The translations under genes and the position numbers were made by a program. Below, one piece after another: positions 1 through 7,550 of a stretch of 64,000 bases of DNA. The notes below the pieces were generated by a model. The model was not told where the DNA came from. It was given only the letters and a program-made list of their open reading frames with translations, and did not search any database. This DNA comes from Congregibacter brevis (GTDB lineage: Bacteria; Pseudomonadota; Gammaproteobacteria; Pseudomonadales; Halieaceae): positions 2,852,001-2,916,000 of the forward strand of contig NZ_CP136865.1 in NCBI RefSeq assembly GCF_045689245.1, in the 5' to 3' direction. Within the stretch, counting starts at the first letter, position 1. Every line of letters begins with the position of its first letter.

Positions 1-645
1 GTTGTCGCTGCGATTACCGATCCCGGTAAAGGAGCAAAAGGCACATCGCTCTTTTTGGTAGATACGACCCTACCCGGATTTGAGAAGAGCCGTAAGATCG
101 AAAAAATCGGTCAGCACACCTCAGACACTGCACAACTCTTTTTCCAGGATGTACGGCTTCCGGCGAACGCCCTTCTGGGAGAAGAGAACCGCGGCTTCGT
201 CATCATGATGGAGGAGCTGCCAAGAGAACGTCTCGGTATTGCAGCACAGGCGGTCGGCGCCGCTGAGGGCGCTCTGGACATCACCGTCGATTACGTAAAG
301 GAGAGAAAAGCCTTCGGACAAAGCATCGGAGAATTTCAAAACACTCGCTTCAAACTTGCGGATGTAAAAACCCAGATTGGACTAAGTCGCGCTCTCTACG
401 AGCAATGTGCTGACGAATACGCGGGAGGCGCACTTACCGCTGACAAGGCCGCGATGCTAAAGCTAGCTTCCTGCGAAATGCAATGCAGCACCATTGACGA
501 TTGTTTGCAGTTATTCGGCGGCTACGGCTATACAGTTGAATATCCCATTTCGCGCTTTTACACCGATGCGCGCATCCAACGCATTTATGGCGGGTCCTCA
601 GAGATCATGCGTGAACTCGTAGCTCGTACGATGTTGGGGCGCTAG
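1..645 (+). CDS. Acyl-CoA dehydrogenase, C-terminal part (5' end outside window)
   Basis: The reading frame is open from base 1, so the gene starts before the window; 214 codons remain. It matches the C-terminal helical domain of FAD-dependent acyl-CoA dehydrogenases, which put a 2,3 double bond into fatty or branched acyl-CoA in the cytoplasm. Family landmarks are ERKAFGQSIGEFQ and LQLFGGYGYTVEYPISR. The motif YGGSSEIMRE has Gly where medium-chain enzymes carry the catalytic Glu. In the long-chain and isovaleryl types, which share this Gly, the base is an upstream Glu, here probably in ELPRERL (about base 214). It is therefore more like LCAD/IVD than MCAD; the substrate cannot be fixed. The next gene follows after 3 bases. 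Confidence 0.93.
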   Translation, partial: VVAAITDPGKGAKGTSLFLVDTTLPGFEKSRKIEKIGQHTSDTAQLFFQDVRLPANALLGEENRGFVIMMEELPRERLGIAAQAVGAAEGALDITVDYVKERKAFGQSIGEFQNTRFKLADVKTQIGLSRALYEQCADEYAGGALTADKAAMLKLASCEMQCSTIDDCLQLFGGYGYTVEYPISRFYTDARIQRIYGGSSEIMRELVARTMLGR

Positions 646-648
646 GGC

Positions 649-1638
649 CTGAAGCAAACCGTTCTTCTTGCCGGCGCTACCGGCTATATAGGCTCTCGGG
701 TAGCCCGAGAGCTCTTACAACATGACTACGCAGTTATCTGTCCCGTGCGGGATAGTCAAACAGTTGCTGCGAAGGCACTGGATGCCTTCGCAGCTTCCAA
801 CAATCGGGGGCGCCTCACTCTTTGCCCTGTAAACCTACAGGACTCAGCAGACCTGAATGACGCCCTAAAAGCCTTTCAGGTCGATAGCATAGTCTCTTGC
901 ATCGCCAGTAGGAGCGGTGGCGTGAAAGATAGTCATGCGGTCGACTACCTTGCCAATCACGCGCTCCTAGAGTGGGCACTTGGCAATAACGTCAGACACT
1001 TCACACTGCTGTCCGCTATATGCATACAGAAACCGCGACTGGCATTTCAGTTCGCCAAGCTGAAATTCGAAAACGAACTGGCCGCGTCAGGAATAGCTTA
1101 TACAAGCGTCCGAGCTACAGCATTTTTCAAATCCCTGAGTGGGCAGCTCAAGCGAGTCCGTGAGGGAAAGCCTTTTCTTATGTTTGGAGACGGCACGCTC
1201 ACTCGATGTAAACCGATCGCCGAGGCTGACCTCGCCACATTCATACGGTTGAGCCTGGAGTCTAAGAACCTCCGGGGGATACAGGCTATTGGAGGCCCGG
1301 GGCCTGCGATAACACCATTAGAACAAGCGCAGCTTTTAGCACAGGTCACAGAGCAACCCCTGCGCACTCGCAGTATCAGTCCAAAGTTACTCAAGGCGAT
1401 CGCAGCGATACTCGGCGTGCCCGCTCGCTTGTCACAGAGGCTTGCCGACAAAGCAGAGTTTGCCCGCATCGGACACTACTATGCGACGGAGTCAATGTTG
1501 CTCTGGAATGCGGCTACAGAAAGCTACGACGCAGACGCCACCCCCGAGTTCGGCACTATCACTCTGGAAGAGAGCTATCGGGCACAGCTAGCGGGTATAG
1601 AAGATCAGGGGCTTGGGGATCAAGCGGTGTTTCGCTGA
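649..1638 (+). CDS. bciA: Divinyl (bacterio)chlorophyllide a 8-vinyl-reductase, BciA type
   Basis: An NAD(P)-binding extended-SDR-like protein of 329 residues. The nucleotide-binding motif GATGYIGS is at residues 9-16. SCIASRSGGVKDS (83-95) and LLSAICIQKP (120-129) are the conserved blocks I associate with the DVR/BciA family, followed by VRATAFFKSL and MFGDG. BciA reduces the 8-vinyl group of divinyl chlorophyllide during (bacterio)chlorophyll synthesis, so this gene points to a phototroph. The first ATG/GTG/TTG in frame is GTG at 745, which would delete the whole Rossmann motif. The frame is open only back to the TAG of the upstream gene (643-645), so the likely start is CTG at 649. That start would be coupled to the upstream gene; a weak TTGGGG at 634-639 could act as ribosome binding site. 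Other atypical SDRs are possible but less likely. Confidence 0.82.
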   Translation: MKQTVLLAGATGYIGSRVARELLQHDYAVICPVRDSQTVAAKALDAFAASNNRGRLTLCPVNLQDSADLNDALKAFQVDSIVSCIASRSGGVKDSHAVDYLANHALLEWALGNNVRHFTLLSAICIQKPRLAFQFAKLKFENELAASGIAYTSVRATAFFKSLSGQLKRVREGKPFLMFGDGTLTRCKPIAEADLATFIRLSLESKNLRGIQAIGGPGPAITPLEQAQLLAQVTEQPLRTRSISPKLLKAIAAILGVPARLSQRLADKAEFARIGHYYATESMLLWNAATESYDADATPEFGTITLEESYRAQLAGIEDQGLGDQAVFR

Positions 1639-1754
1639 TATCCGAAGATGACCCAAACACATACTCTCTTGCAGAAGCAGCTGGATTAGGGTTCTATTAA
1701 GGGGACACGTGGTCATTCTTGACAGTGCTTTAGAAAACAAACAGGAGAAGTTGT

Positions 1755-2225
1755 ATGTCTAAGAAGTTACTTGCAACCGGTTTAGCGGTACTCACGCTTA
1801 GCGCAGCGCCCGTAGCGCTGTCCCACTTGGTGAAAGAAGAGGCCATGCAGTCCTATCGCCAATCTTACTTCACGCTGATCGCCATGAACTTTGGCCCCAT
1901 GGCAGCTATGGTCAAGGGTGATATGCCTTGGGATGATGCAAAAATGTTAGCGCTTGCCGAAGACTTTGCTGCTGTTGCCAGTGTAGACGTAGCTCGCGCA
2001 TTTGGCCCAGGCTCAGATAAAGGTACAACTCGGGCCAAACCTGAAATCTGGGAGAACACCGACGACTTCCTGGAGAAGTACGCCGCACTGCAGTCAGCTG
2101 CTGAGGGGCTTTTAGCCGCTGCTCAAACTGGCGACCGAGGAGCCATCGGTGGTGCCATTAAAGATACCGGCGGTGCCTGCAAAGCCTGTCATGATGAGTA
2201 CAAGTCTAAAGACTACTTGTACTAG
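1755..2225 (+). CDS. Cytochrome c' family protein
   Basis: 156 residues with a Sec signal peptide (MSKKLL, then a hydrophobic stretch ending near residue 24). A single haem-binding CKACH lies close to the C-terminus (residues 142-146). The C-terminal haem site, the length and the helical composition fit cytochrome c', a periplasmic high-spin haem protein that binds NO or CO. The start is ATG with a good ribosome binding site (AGGAGAAG) 6-7 bases upstream. It converges with a cytochrome b561 gene, a common partner for c'-type cytochromes, so the two may form an electron-transfer pair; that pairing is inference. Confidence 0.88.
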   Translation: MSKKLLATGLAVLTLSAAPVALSHLVKEEAMQSYRQSYFTLIAMNFGPMAAMVKGDMPWDDAKMLALAEDFAAVASVDVARAFGPGSDKGTTRAKPEIWENTDDFLEKYAALQSAAEGLLAAAQTGDRGAIGGAIKDTGGACKACHDEYKSKDYLY

Positions 2226-2268
2226 GCCGTTCCAGGCCTTTAGCTCGTTATCTTTCTGCCATTCTGCC

Positions 2269-2285
2269 GGGGCGCTTTGCGCCCC
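2269..2285. terminator. Hairpin between convergent cytochrome genes
   Basis: A perfect 7-bp stem, GGGGCGC, with a TTT loop and GCGCCCC, lies in the 104-base gap between the convergent cytochrome c' and b561 genes. There is no clear T-run on either side, so it is a candidate bidirectional terminator or mRNA-stabilising hairpin rather than a textbook intrinsic terminator. Confidence 0.55.
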
Positions 2286-2329
2286 GCTGTTCGCCATACA
2301 TCTCGGTATCCTCTCGCCACCATCCCCAA

Positions 2330-3049
2330 TTACCAGTAGTAATCAGAAACCGGGGGAGCGGGTGCAAGTTCAAGCAGCGCAAACAGCATACCCGCGAGTA
2401 AGATCGCGATAATTAGCGCTTTATACGCCGGTTGCGCTGGCCCTGTTCCAACGCGCCCCTCTGTTTTCCCTATCACCATAGGCTTCAAGAGTCTCTCTTT
2501 GCGCACCCGCTCGTAGTAAAGAACGGAGGCGACGTGGAGAGCGATGAACCCGAGAAGCACATTGAAGATTATTTCGTGATACGCCGCTAAGGCATCGCTT
2601 ATCCCGGCATCAAATACATAGTAGAAAGGGCCTGTGTACAAAACATCGTCGGTATTCACCGTCCCCGTAAGCGCCTGCGCCAATAAAAGAATCCACAGCA
2701 ACAGCGCTGACCAGCCTCCCGCAGGATTATGACCAGGGGTGGTACTGGGCCCTCCGCGAAAGTGCGCAAGTACATCCTTCGGTCCGCGCACAAAGTCTCT
2801 AAATCTTGATTGGGGAGAACCCACAATTCCCCAGCAGAGCCGTGTTAACACCGCAAGCAGCAGCGTTAGACCTAACCACTGATGAACCTCCTGATACCCT
2901 TCCTCCGCTGTCCACCAGCTCGCTGGAAGCAGCAGCAAGATCAACCAATGAATCAATCGAACCGGCAAATCCCATAGCGGGTGCTGCTTCTGCAACGCCA
3001 AATCGGGCGACGTATTGTTTTCGTCGTTTTGTGTTCGGATAGTTGGCAA
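2330..3049 (-). CDS. Cytochrome b561 family membrane protein
   Basis: 239 residues with several transmembrane helices. Histidines lie in membrane-flanking positions typical of the prokaryotic b561/NiFe-hydrogenase b-subunit fold: HPLWDLPVRLIHW (His23, His34), EVHQWLG (His56), and two later ones in AYHEIIF and ALHVASV. Such proteins hold two b haems in the inner membrane and pass electrons between the quinone pool and periplasmic cytochromes. The start is TTG at 3049, with AGGA about 9 bases upstream; no ATG precedes the first helix. It lies 4 bases downstream of the Nudix gene, so it is probably co-transcribed with it. The likely partner is the convergent cytochrome c'. Confidence 0.88.
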   Translation of the reverse strand: MPTIRTQNDENNTSPDLALQKQHPLWDLPVRLIHWLILLLLPASWWTAEEGYQEVHQWLGLTLLLAVLTRLCWGIVGSPQSRFRDFVRGPKDVLAHFRGGPSTTPGHNPAGGWSALLLWILLLAQALTGTVNTDDVLYTGPFYYVFDAGISDALAAYHEIIFNVLLGFIALHVASVLYYERVRKERLLKPMVIGKTEGRVGTGPAQPAYKALIIAILLAGMLFALLELAPAPPVSDYYW

Positions 3050-3053
3050 AGGA

Positions 3054-3761
3054 TTAGTCCTGAGGATACAAGGGCGGCTCGCTCACACCTTCGTATACAT
3101 ATTGCCAGCTGGCATTAGACAGAAATGCACGATGTCGCGGGCCCTCCGCCTCTAAGTCACCACTTTCGTAAGCAGCATCACCGGGATAAAGCGTGGCAAA
3201 AGCGCCCTCTCCTTCCAGCGGGACCAAGAGCGGCAGCACGCGCGGACACGGCGTCTCACGCTCTCCCGCGAGAGCCTCCGATGCGGTGTCATACCGTGCG
3301 ATAGCGCATAGGGTGATAAACGTCGGCGGCATCATGGGTAGCTCCCCGGCTTTGTGAGTCGCCAAAGCCTGTTTTACTCCGATCCATTGATAGTCGTGTA
3401 TCTCACTACCATCAATCACCACTTCGGAGTCCGGGGCTACTTCGCCGGCAAAAATCCACGTCGAGAAGCGCTTGCGTTCTCCCACAGGCGTCGTCCAATG
3501 GCTGACGAGCACCATCGCTTCGGGGTCAGGACAAACACCTGCTTCTTCTTCGGCCTCTCTTGCAGCGGCAACTCTTGCCGCCTCATCAGGGTCATTACCG
3601 CCCTGCTCTCGATCAGCGTCGTCCACGGCGCCGCCTGGGAACACCCAAAAACCGCCAGCAAATGCAAGCGCCCTATTCCTACGCACCATTAGTACTTCCA
3701 TTTCCTGCTCACCGTCACGGAGCAGGACTACGGTACTTGCGGGCCTGATTTCAACACTCAT
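3054..3761 (-). CDS. Nudix hydrolase, long NUDT19-like type
   Basis: 235 residues. The Nudix box is recognisable as FPGGAVDDAD and then AREAEEEAGV, but an insertion of roughly ten residues separates the first Gly from the REUxEE core. That insertion is seen in the larger NUDT19/CoA-diphosphatase-like branch. The family hydrolyses nucleoside diphosphates linked to another moiety, using Mg2+ held by the box glutamates; the substrate here is unknown. The gene starts with ATG overlapping the stop of the M20 amidohydrolase gene (ATGA). It therefore forms an operon with that gene upstream and b561 downstream. Confidence 0.88.
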   Translation of the reverse strand: MSVEIRPASTVVLLRDGEQEMEVLMVRRNRALAFAGGFWVFPGGAVDDADREQGGNDPDEAARVAAAREAEEEAGVCPDPEAMVLVSHWTTPVGERKRFSTWIFAGEVAPDSEVVIDGSEIHDYQWIGVKQALATHKAGELPMMPPTFITLCAIARYDTASEALAGERETPCPRVLPLLVPLEGEGAFATLYPGDAAYESGDLEAEGPRHRAFLSNASWQYVYEGVSEPPLYPQD

Positions 3762-5077
3762 TTCCCCATCAACTCCATCAGGCCCACGACTGTGGCTTCC
3801 ACACCCAGGGTGACTGCAGGCTCCGGCGCAATCTTAAACAGCGGGGAATGATGGGACGGGACAGGCTCACCGCCCGCAGCCGCGGCGCTGAATGCTTCCG
3901 GAGGTGTTCCTCCGACGGCAAAGTACGTACTGGGAATATAGGGCTCTGTGGTGAAAAATGGGAAGTCCTCGGAGCCCATGGCCTTGCGTTTTTTGTCCCA
4001 CAGTACGTCGTCCCCAAAGCGCGTTTTCCATACGCCGCGAAGACGCTCTGTCATAGCGAGGTCGTTTGCCGTCACGGGCACAGACTCGTCAGAAACAATT
4101 ACTTCAGGCAGCTTATCGTCGGGCAATCCGGCGACGCGTCCCATATTGACGGCTACACGGCGGATTCCATCCAGCAACAACTCACGCGTCGCCGGATCGT
4201 CATTTCGCACCGTCAGTTTTAGATGCGCCCTGTCAGAAATAATATTGTTCTTAGTGCCTGCGTGGAACGCACCGACGGTAATTACCCCAGCATCCCGGGG
4301 TGGCAGAGTACGGCTCACCACCGTTTGTAGAGCCAATACAATTTGTGATCCAAGCACGACCGGGTCCACACCTGCATGTGGTGCCGCCCCATGGGCGCCA
4401 ATCCCATGGACTATGATCTCCACGGTATCACCACCCGAGTAGGCCGCCCCCATAGCCGCTGACAGCTTCCCGGTGGGGACCGCTGATGTGACGTGAAATG
4501 CCATAGCCATATCCGGCTGACCAAAGCGTTCCCAAATACCATCTTCCATCATGGCTTCGGCCCCCGAGATCCGCTCTTCAGCCGGTTGCCCGATGAGCAT
4601 TAGCGTACCCGACCACTGGTCACGCCGAGCCATCATTTGCCGGGCGGTACCCACAAGGCTCGTAATATGAACGTCATGGCCGCATGCGTGCATAACAAAC
4701 ACTTCGTTCCCATCCGGGTCTGTCTGTTTTGCGGTAGAGGCATATTCAAGGCCGGTTTTCTCCTCAACTGGCAAGCCATCCATATCTGCACGCATCATCA
4801 CCAATGGGCCGGGACCGTTCTCAAGAATAGCCACAAGTCCTGTTCCGCCTATGCCCTCGGTAACCTCGAACCCTGTGTCACGTAATTCTGCCGCTAGGCG
4901 CGCCGCTGTTTTATGTTCCATAAACGACAGTTCAGGGTTTTGATGAAAGTACACAAACAGCTCTCCCAAATGACTGTCGTAATCTTTGGAAATCGCGTCA
5001 CTGAGGGAATCTGCAAAAGGTAAAGAGGAATAAGAAAGCCCGGATGCGAGGGCTAGTGCGAGAAGCTGGCGCTTCAT
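3758..5077 (-). CDS. Exported M20 family amidohydrolase/peptidase
   Basis: 439 residues with an N-terminal signal peptide (MKRQLLALALASGLSYSSLPFA). Metal-binding and catalytic motifs of the M20D branch (hippuricase/IAA-amino-acid hydrolase type) are present: MRADMDGLPVEE, HACGHDVH (130-137), the lid-domain segment GAHGAAPHAGVDPV, and GSEDFPFF near the C-terminus. It should cleave amide bonds of N-acylated amino acids or similar compounds, here in the periplasm. A strong AAGGAG precedes the ATG. It is the first gene of a minus-strand operon with the Nudix and b561 genes; how these activities relate is not evident. Confidence 0.9.
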   Translation of the reverse strand: MKRQLLALALASGLSYSSLPFADSLSDAISKDYDSHLGELFVYFHQNPELSFMEHKTAARLAAELRDTGFEVTEGIGGTGLVAILENGPGPLVMMRADMDGLPVEEKTGLEYASTAKQTDPDGNEVFVMHACGHDVHITSLVGTARQMMARRDQWSGTLMLIGQPAEERISGAEAMMEDGIWERFGQPDMAMAFHVTSAVPTGKLSAAMGAAYSGGDTVEIIVHGIGAHGAAPHAGVDPVVLGSQIVLALQTVVSRTLPPRDAGVITVGAFHAGTKNNIISDRAHLKLTVRNDDPATRELLLDGIRRVAVNMGRVAGLPDDKLPEVIVSDESVPVTANDLAMTERLRGVWKTRFGDDVLWDKKRKAMGSEDFPFFTTEPYIPSTYFAVGGTPPEAFSAAAAGGEPVPSHHSPLFKIAPEPAVTLGVEATVVGLMELMGK

Positions 5078-5149
5078 AATGGTACTCCTTCCATTGAGTA
5101 TTCGTTCAAATTTAAACGTTGAAAATAAACACTGCTGTTGAGTTGATTC

Positions 5150-5557
5150 TTAGCGCATAGACATAGAAACATCGAACCCCAGCTGCTGAGCGTGCTGCCG
5201 CGCTTGCTCTTGCTCGTCCCCTGTTCGGCTGCTGATCCAGAGATTGCTCGACCTCGTGCCGCTCCTGCAAAACGCGAATACAGCACGAGAGTCATCGAAA
5301 AGCGCGGCCATCCTTGCCAGATCATCGCCCGGGTAGTTGAAGGCATTGAGAGGGTAATAGTGATATTCGAGCCCGGCGGCTTCCGCCGCCGCCTGCAGCT
5401 CGTCAGACCCCGGCTGCCCGATAGCCTCGCCATCGGGGCGGTTATTGATGACGACTTTATACCCAGCTTCAGCGATGGCCGCCATATCCGCGGCTTGTAT
5501 TTGAGGTGAGGCAGCAAGGCTGTCGGTGAGTTTGACGTAACGGGGGCTATCCTGCAT
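5150..5557 (-). CDS. TIGR01244-type sulfur transferase / phosphatase-like protein
   Basis: 135 residues. The active-site loop CRSGTRSSNLW has the six-residue CRxGxR form shared by the TIGR01244/DUF442 group and rhodaneses. Upstream VVINNRPDGEA is the family's other conserved block. Members are linked to sulfide or thiol metabolism, and some are fused to metallo-beta-lactamase persulfide dioxygenases. Here the gene lies about 105 bases upstream of a TauE/SafE permease on the same strand, which supports a sulfur-compound role. No signal peptide is seen, so it is cytoplasmic. The exact reaction is unknown. Confidence 0.82.
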   Translation of the reverse strand: MQDSPRYVKLTDSLAASPQIQAADMAAIAEAGYKVVINNRPDGEAIGQPGSDELQAAAEAAGLEYHYYPLNAFNYPGDDLARMAALFDDSRAVFAFCRSGTRSSNLWISSRTGDEQEQARQHAQQLGFDVSMSMR

Positions 5558-5661
5558 GCGTATGCTCAGCTCTTTTTATGGACGTGTGAAGGACCAAAGT
5601 ATATCCCGCGGTCAGCAGCGGCAACAGCCGGAATCTTGATTGTCATACAGCGTTTCAGCAG

Positions 5662-6414
5662 TCAGAAGGCTCCGTAGCCATCAAGAATCAGCTTGATTCC
5701 AACGATCACCAGAAAGAACGAGATTATCTTGTAGTAGACCCTTGGGTCAGAAATTTGCACCAGCTTTCTTCCCAGTAAAACGCCTAAGGGGGCGATGGGC
5801 ACGAGTACTAAAGAATTTGAGAGATTCTCTGTCGAAAACTGTCCCAGCGCGTAATAGGCAGGGAGCTTGACGATGTTCACCACCGCAAAGAACAAACCTG
5901 CAGAGCCGGCATAGATAAGCGGTGGCAGTTTCTTGGGCAAGAGATACATTGCAAAAGGAGGGCCGCCAGCATGGATACTAAAACTGGTGAATCCGGATAG
6001 CGCACCGATGAGCGTCGCGCTCCAGCGATTATGCTCCTTGCCCAGCGACGACAACCAACCGACGAGGGTCTGCAGCCCGAACACCAGAGCGACGACACCT
6101 ACGAGCAAGCGCATCATTGCATCGTTAACAGAATCTGCCAGCAGATAGCCTGCAAGGAGGCCCAGCAAGGCTCCTGGAATTAATAACCGCAGTGCGCGGG
6201 AATCATACTGACCGCGGTAGCTGTAGACCACCACCATATCCATTACCACCAGGATTGGCAGGAGAATCGCCGCTGCCTGCGCCGGCGGCATCACCAACGC
6301 CATCAGGGGCACTGCCAGGATCGCCACCGCCCCACCGAAGCCTCCTTTGGCTACGCCGTACAAAAGTACTGCGGGAATGCTCACCAGATAGAACATTGGG
6401 TCTTGCGGTAGCAC
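5662..6414 (-). CDS. TauE/SafE family membrane permease
   Basis: 250 residues, almost entirely hydrophobic, with about eight predicted transmembrane helices in two repeats. The family signature is seen in GVAKGGFGGAVAILAVPL near the N-terminus and GFTSFSIHAGGPPFAMYLLP in the second half. TauE/SafE proteins are proposed exporters of sulfite or organosulfonates. Downstream of the sulfur-transferase-like gene, a sulfur anion is a reasonable substrate guess. The reported start is GTG at 6414; the ATG at MFYLVSIP six codons later is also possible. It is 3 bases downstream of purC. Confidence 0.87.
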   Translation of the reverse strand: MLPQDPMFYLVSIPAVLLYGVAKGGFGGAVAILAVPLMALVMPPAQAAAILLPILVVMDMVVVYSYRGQYDSRALRLLIPGALLGLLAGYLLADSVNDAMMRLLVGVVALVFGLQTLVGWLSSLGKEHNRWSATLIGALSGFTSFSIHAGGPPFAMYLLPKKLPPLIYAGSAGLFFAVVNIVKLPAYYALGQFSTENLSNSLVLVPIAPLGVLLGRKLVQISDPRVYYKIISFFLVIVGIKLILDGYGAF

Positions 6415-6417
6415 CCG

Positions 6418-7515
6418 TTAAGCCACTAAGCCAAACTGCTCATTGAGTATATCTAGCAAAGCCTCTCTAGGCTTTTCGATTGTCGATAAGGGTTTGCCCA
6501 AGATACGCTCCGCCTGCGCGGCATAGGTTTCAGACAAGGCATCGAAAAACTCATCCGGAACCGCGTTATCTCTAGCGTACGCGCTGCGCTCGCTCATACG
6601 AGCGGGGTCAAGGAGCATATCCTTGTCACTGACCCACGACATTAAGGACTCTCGAAATTGCTCCTTGCTGTGCTCTTTGGGTTCTCCGCGCTCCCAATCC
6701 TGTCGACGCCAAATGCGCGATGAATCTGGAGTGCCAACTTCATCCATGTAGATGAGTTCGCTACCGCCGGCGACAGAGGGTGCGATACCAAACTCGAACT
6801 TGGTATCTACAAGTAGCTCGCCCTGCTTCGAAAGTTCATTCTCGATCGTCGCAAATCCCGAGCGTAAGGCATCAACACATTCGTCCAGTTGCGCTTCACT
6901 CTGCAAGCCAAATGCACCGTAGTGACTCTTCAGGGCGTCAGGGGACACAGGCGCGTCATCTGTATCAGGAACCCCGGGAATACCGCGAATGATTCCCTTG
7001 GTGGACGGCGTGAAAAGCAGCGACTCTAATCGCTGAAACTGTTTGAGACCGTCGGGTAATGCAACACCGCCAATATGCCGCTCACCCCGCGCGTAAGCGC
7101 GCCAAAGCGACCCGGTAATGTAGCGCCGGGCGATAGCCTCAATCATGAGTGGTCGCGCCTGACGGACGATCCACACCATCGGATGGGGCATTTCAAGCAA
7201 GTGATGAGAAACAAGGCTCCGATCGTTAAACGCCGCGAACCAATGAGCCGCAATCGCGTTTAATGCCGCGCCCTTGCCCGGAACTCCGCTGAAACTTTCA
7301 CTGCACCAGAGGCAATCAAAGGCAGATAAACGATCAGAGATCACCATTACCGCCAAATCACTGTGCGGCGCTAGTTCGTAACCTCGCTCTTGAATAAGGC
7401 GCTGGGAGTCTTCTGGACGCAGGAAATACACTGAACGTACCTTCCCGCTATGCACCGGTCGCGCAACGGTGATAGGGAGATCATCACTGACTGTTAACAC
7501 CGATGGAGAATTCAT
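6418..7515 (-). CDS. purC: Phosphoribosylaminoimidazole-succinocarboxamide synthase (SAICAR synthase)
   Basis: 365 residues, the long form of the enzyme (the short bacterial form is about 240). It joins CAIR and aspartate using ATP in purine synthesis. Diagnostic blocks are HSGKVRSVYF near the N-terminus (nucleotide-binding strand), ISDRLSAFDC, PLMIEAIARRYITGSLW, and LVDTKFEFGI for the Mg/ATP site. The start is ATG. It is followed closely by the TauE gene and lies 35 bases downstream of the nucleoside transporter gene, so nucleotide salvage and synthesis genes are adjacent here. Confidence 0.95.
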   Translation of the reverse strand: MNSPSVLTVSDDLPITVARPVHSGKVRSVYFLRPEDSQRLIQERGYELAPHSDLAVMVISDRLSAFDCLWCSESFSGVPGKGAALNAIAAHWFAAFNDRSLVSHHLLEMPHPMVWIVRQARPLMIEAIARRYITGSLWRAYARGERHIGGVALPDGLKQFQRLESLLFTPSTKGIIRGIPGVPDTDDAPVSPDALKSHYGAFGLQSEAQLDECVDALRSGFATIENELSKQGELLVDTKFEFGIAPSVAGGSELIYMDEVGTPDSSRIWRRQDWERGEPKEHSKEQFRESLMSWVSDKDMLLDPARMSERSAYARDNAVPDEFFDALSETYAAQAERILGKPLSTIEKPREALLDILNEQFGLVA

Positions 7516-7550
7516 ATGACGTTCGCTGCATGCATGATGGAACGGCCGCG

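Noticed and set aside
1719..1747. TTGACA upstream of the cytochrome c' gene as a sigma-70 promoter
   Set aside because: No -10-like hexamer is found 16-18 bases downstream; the corresponding bases are the ribosome binding site.
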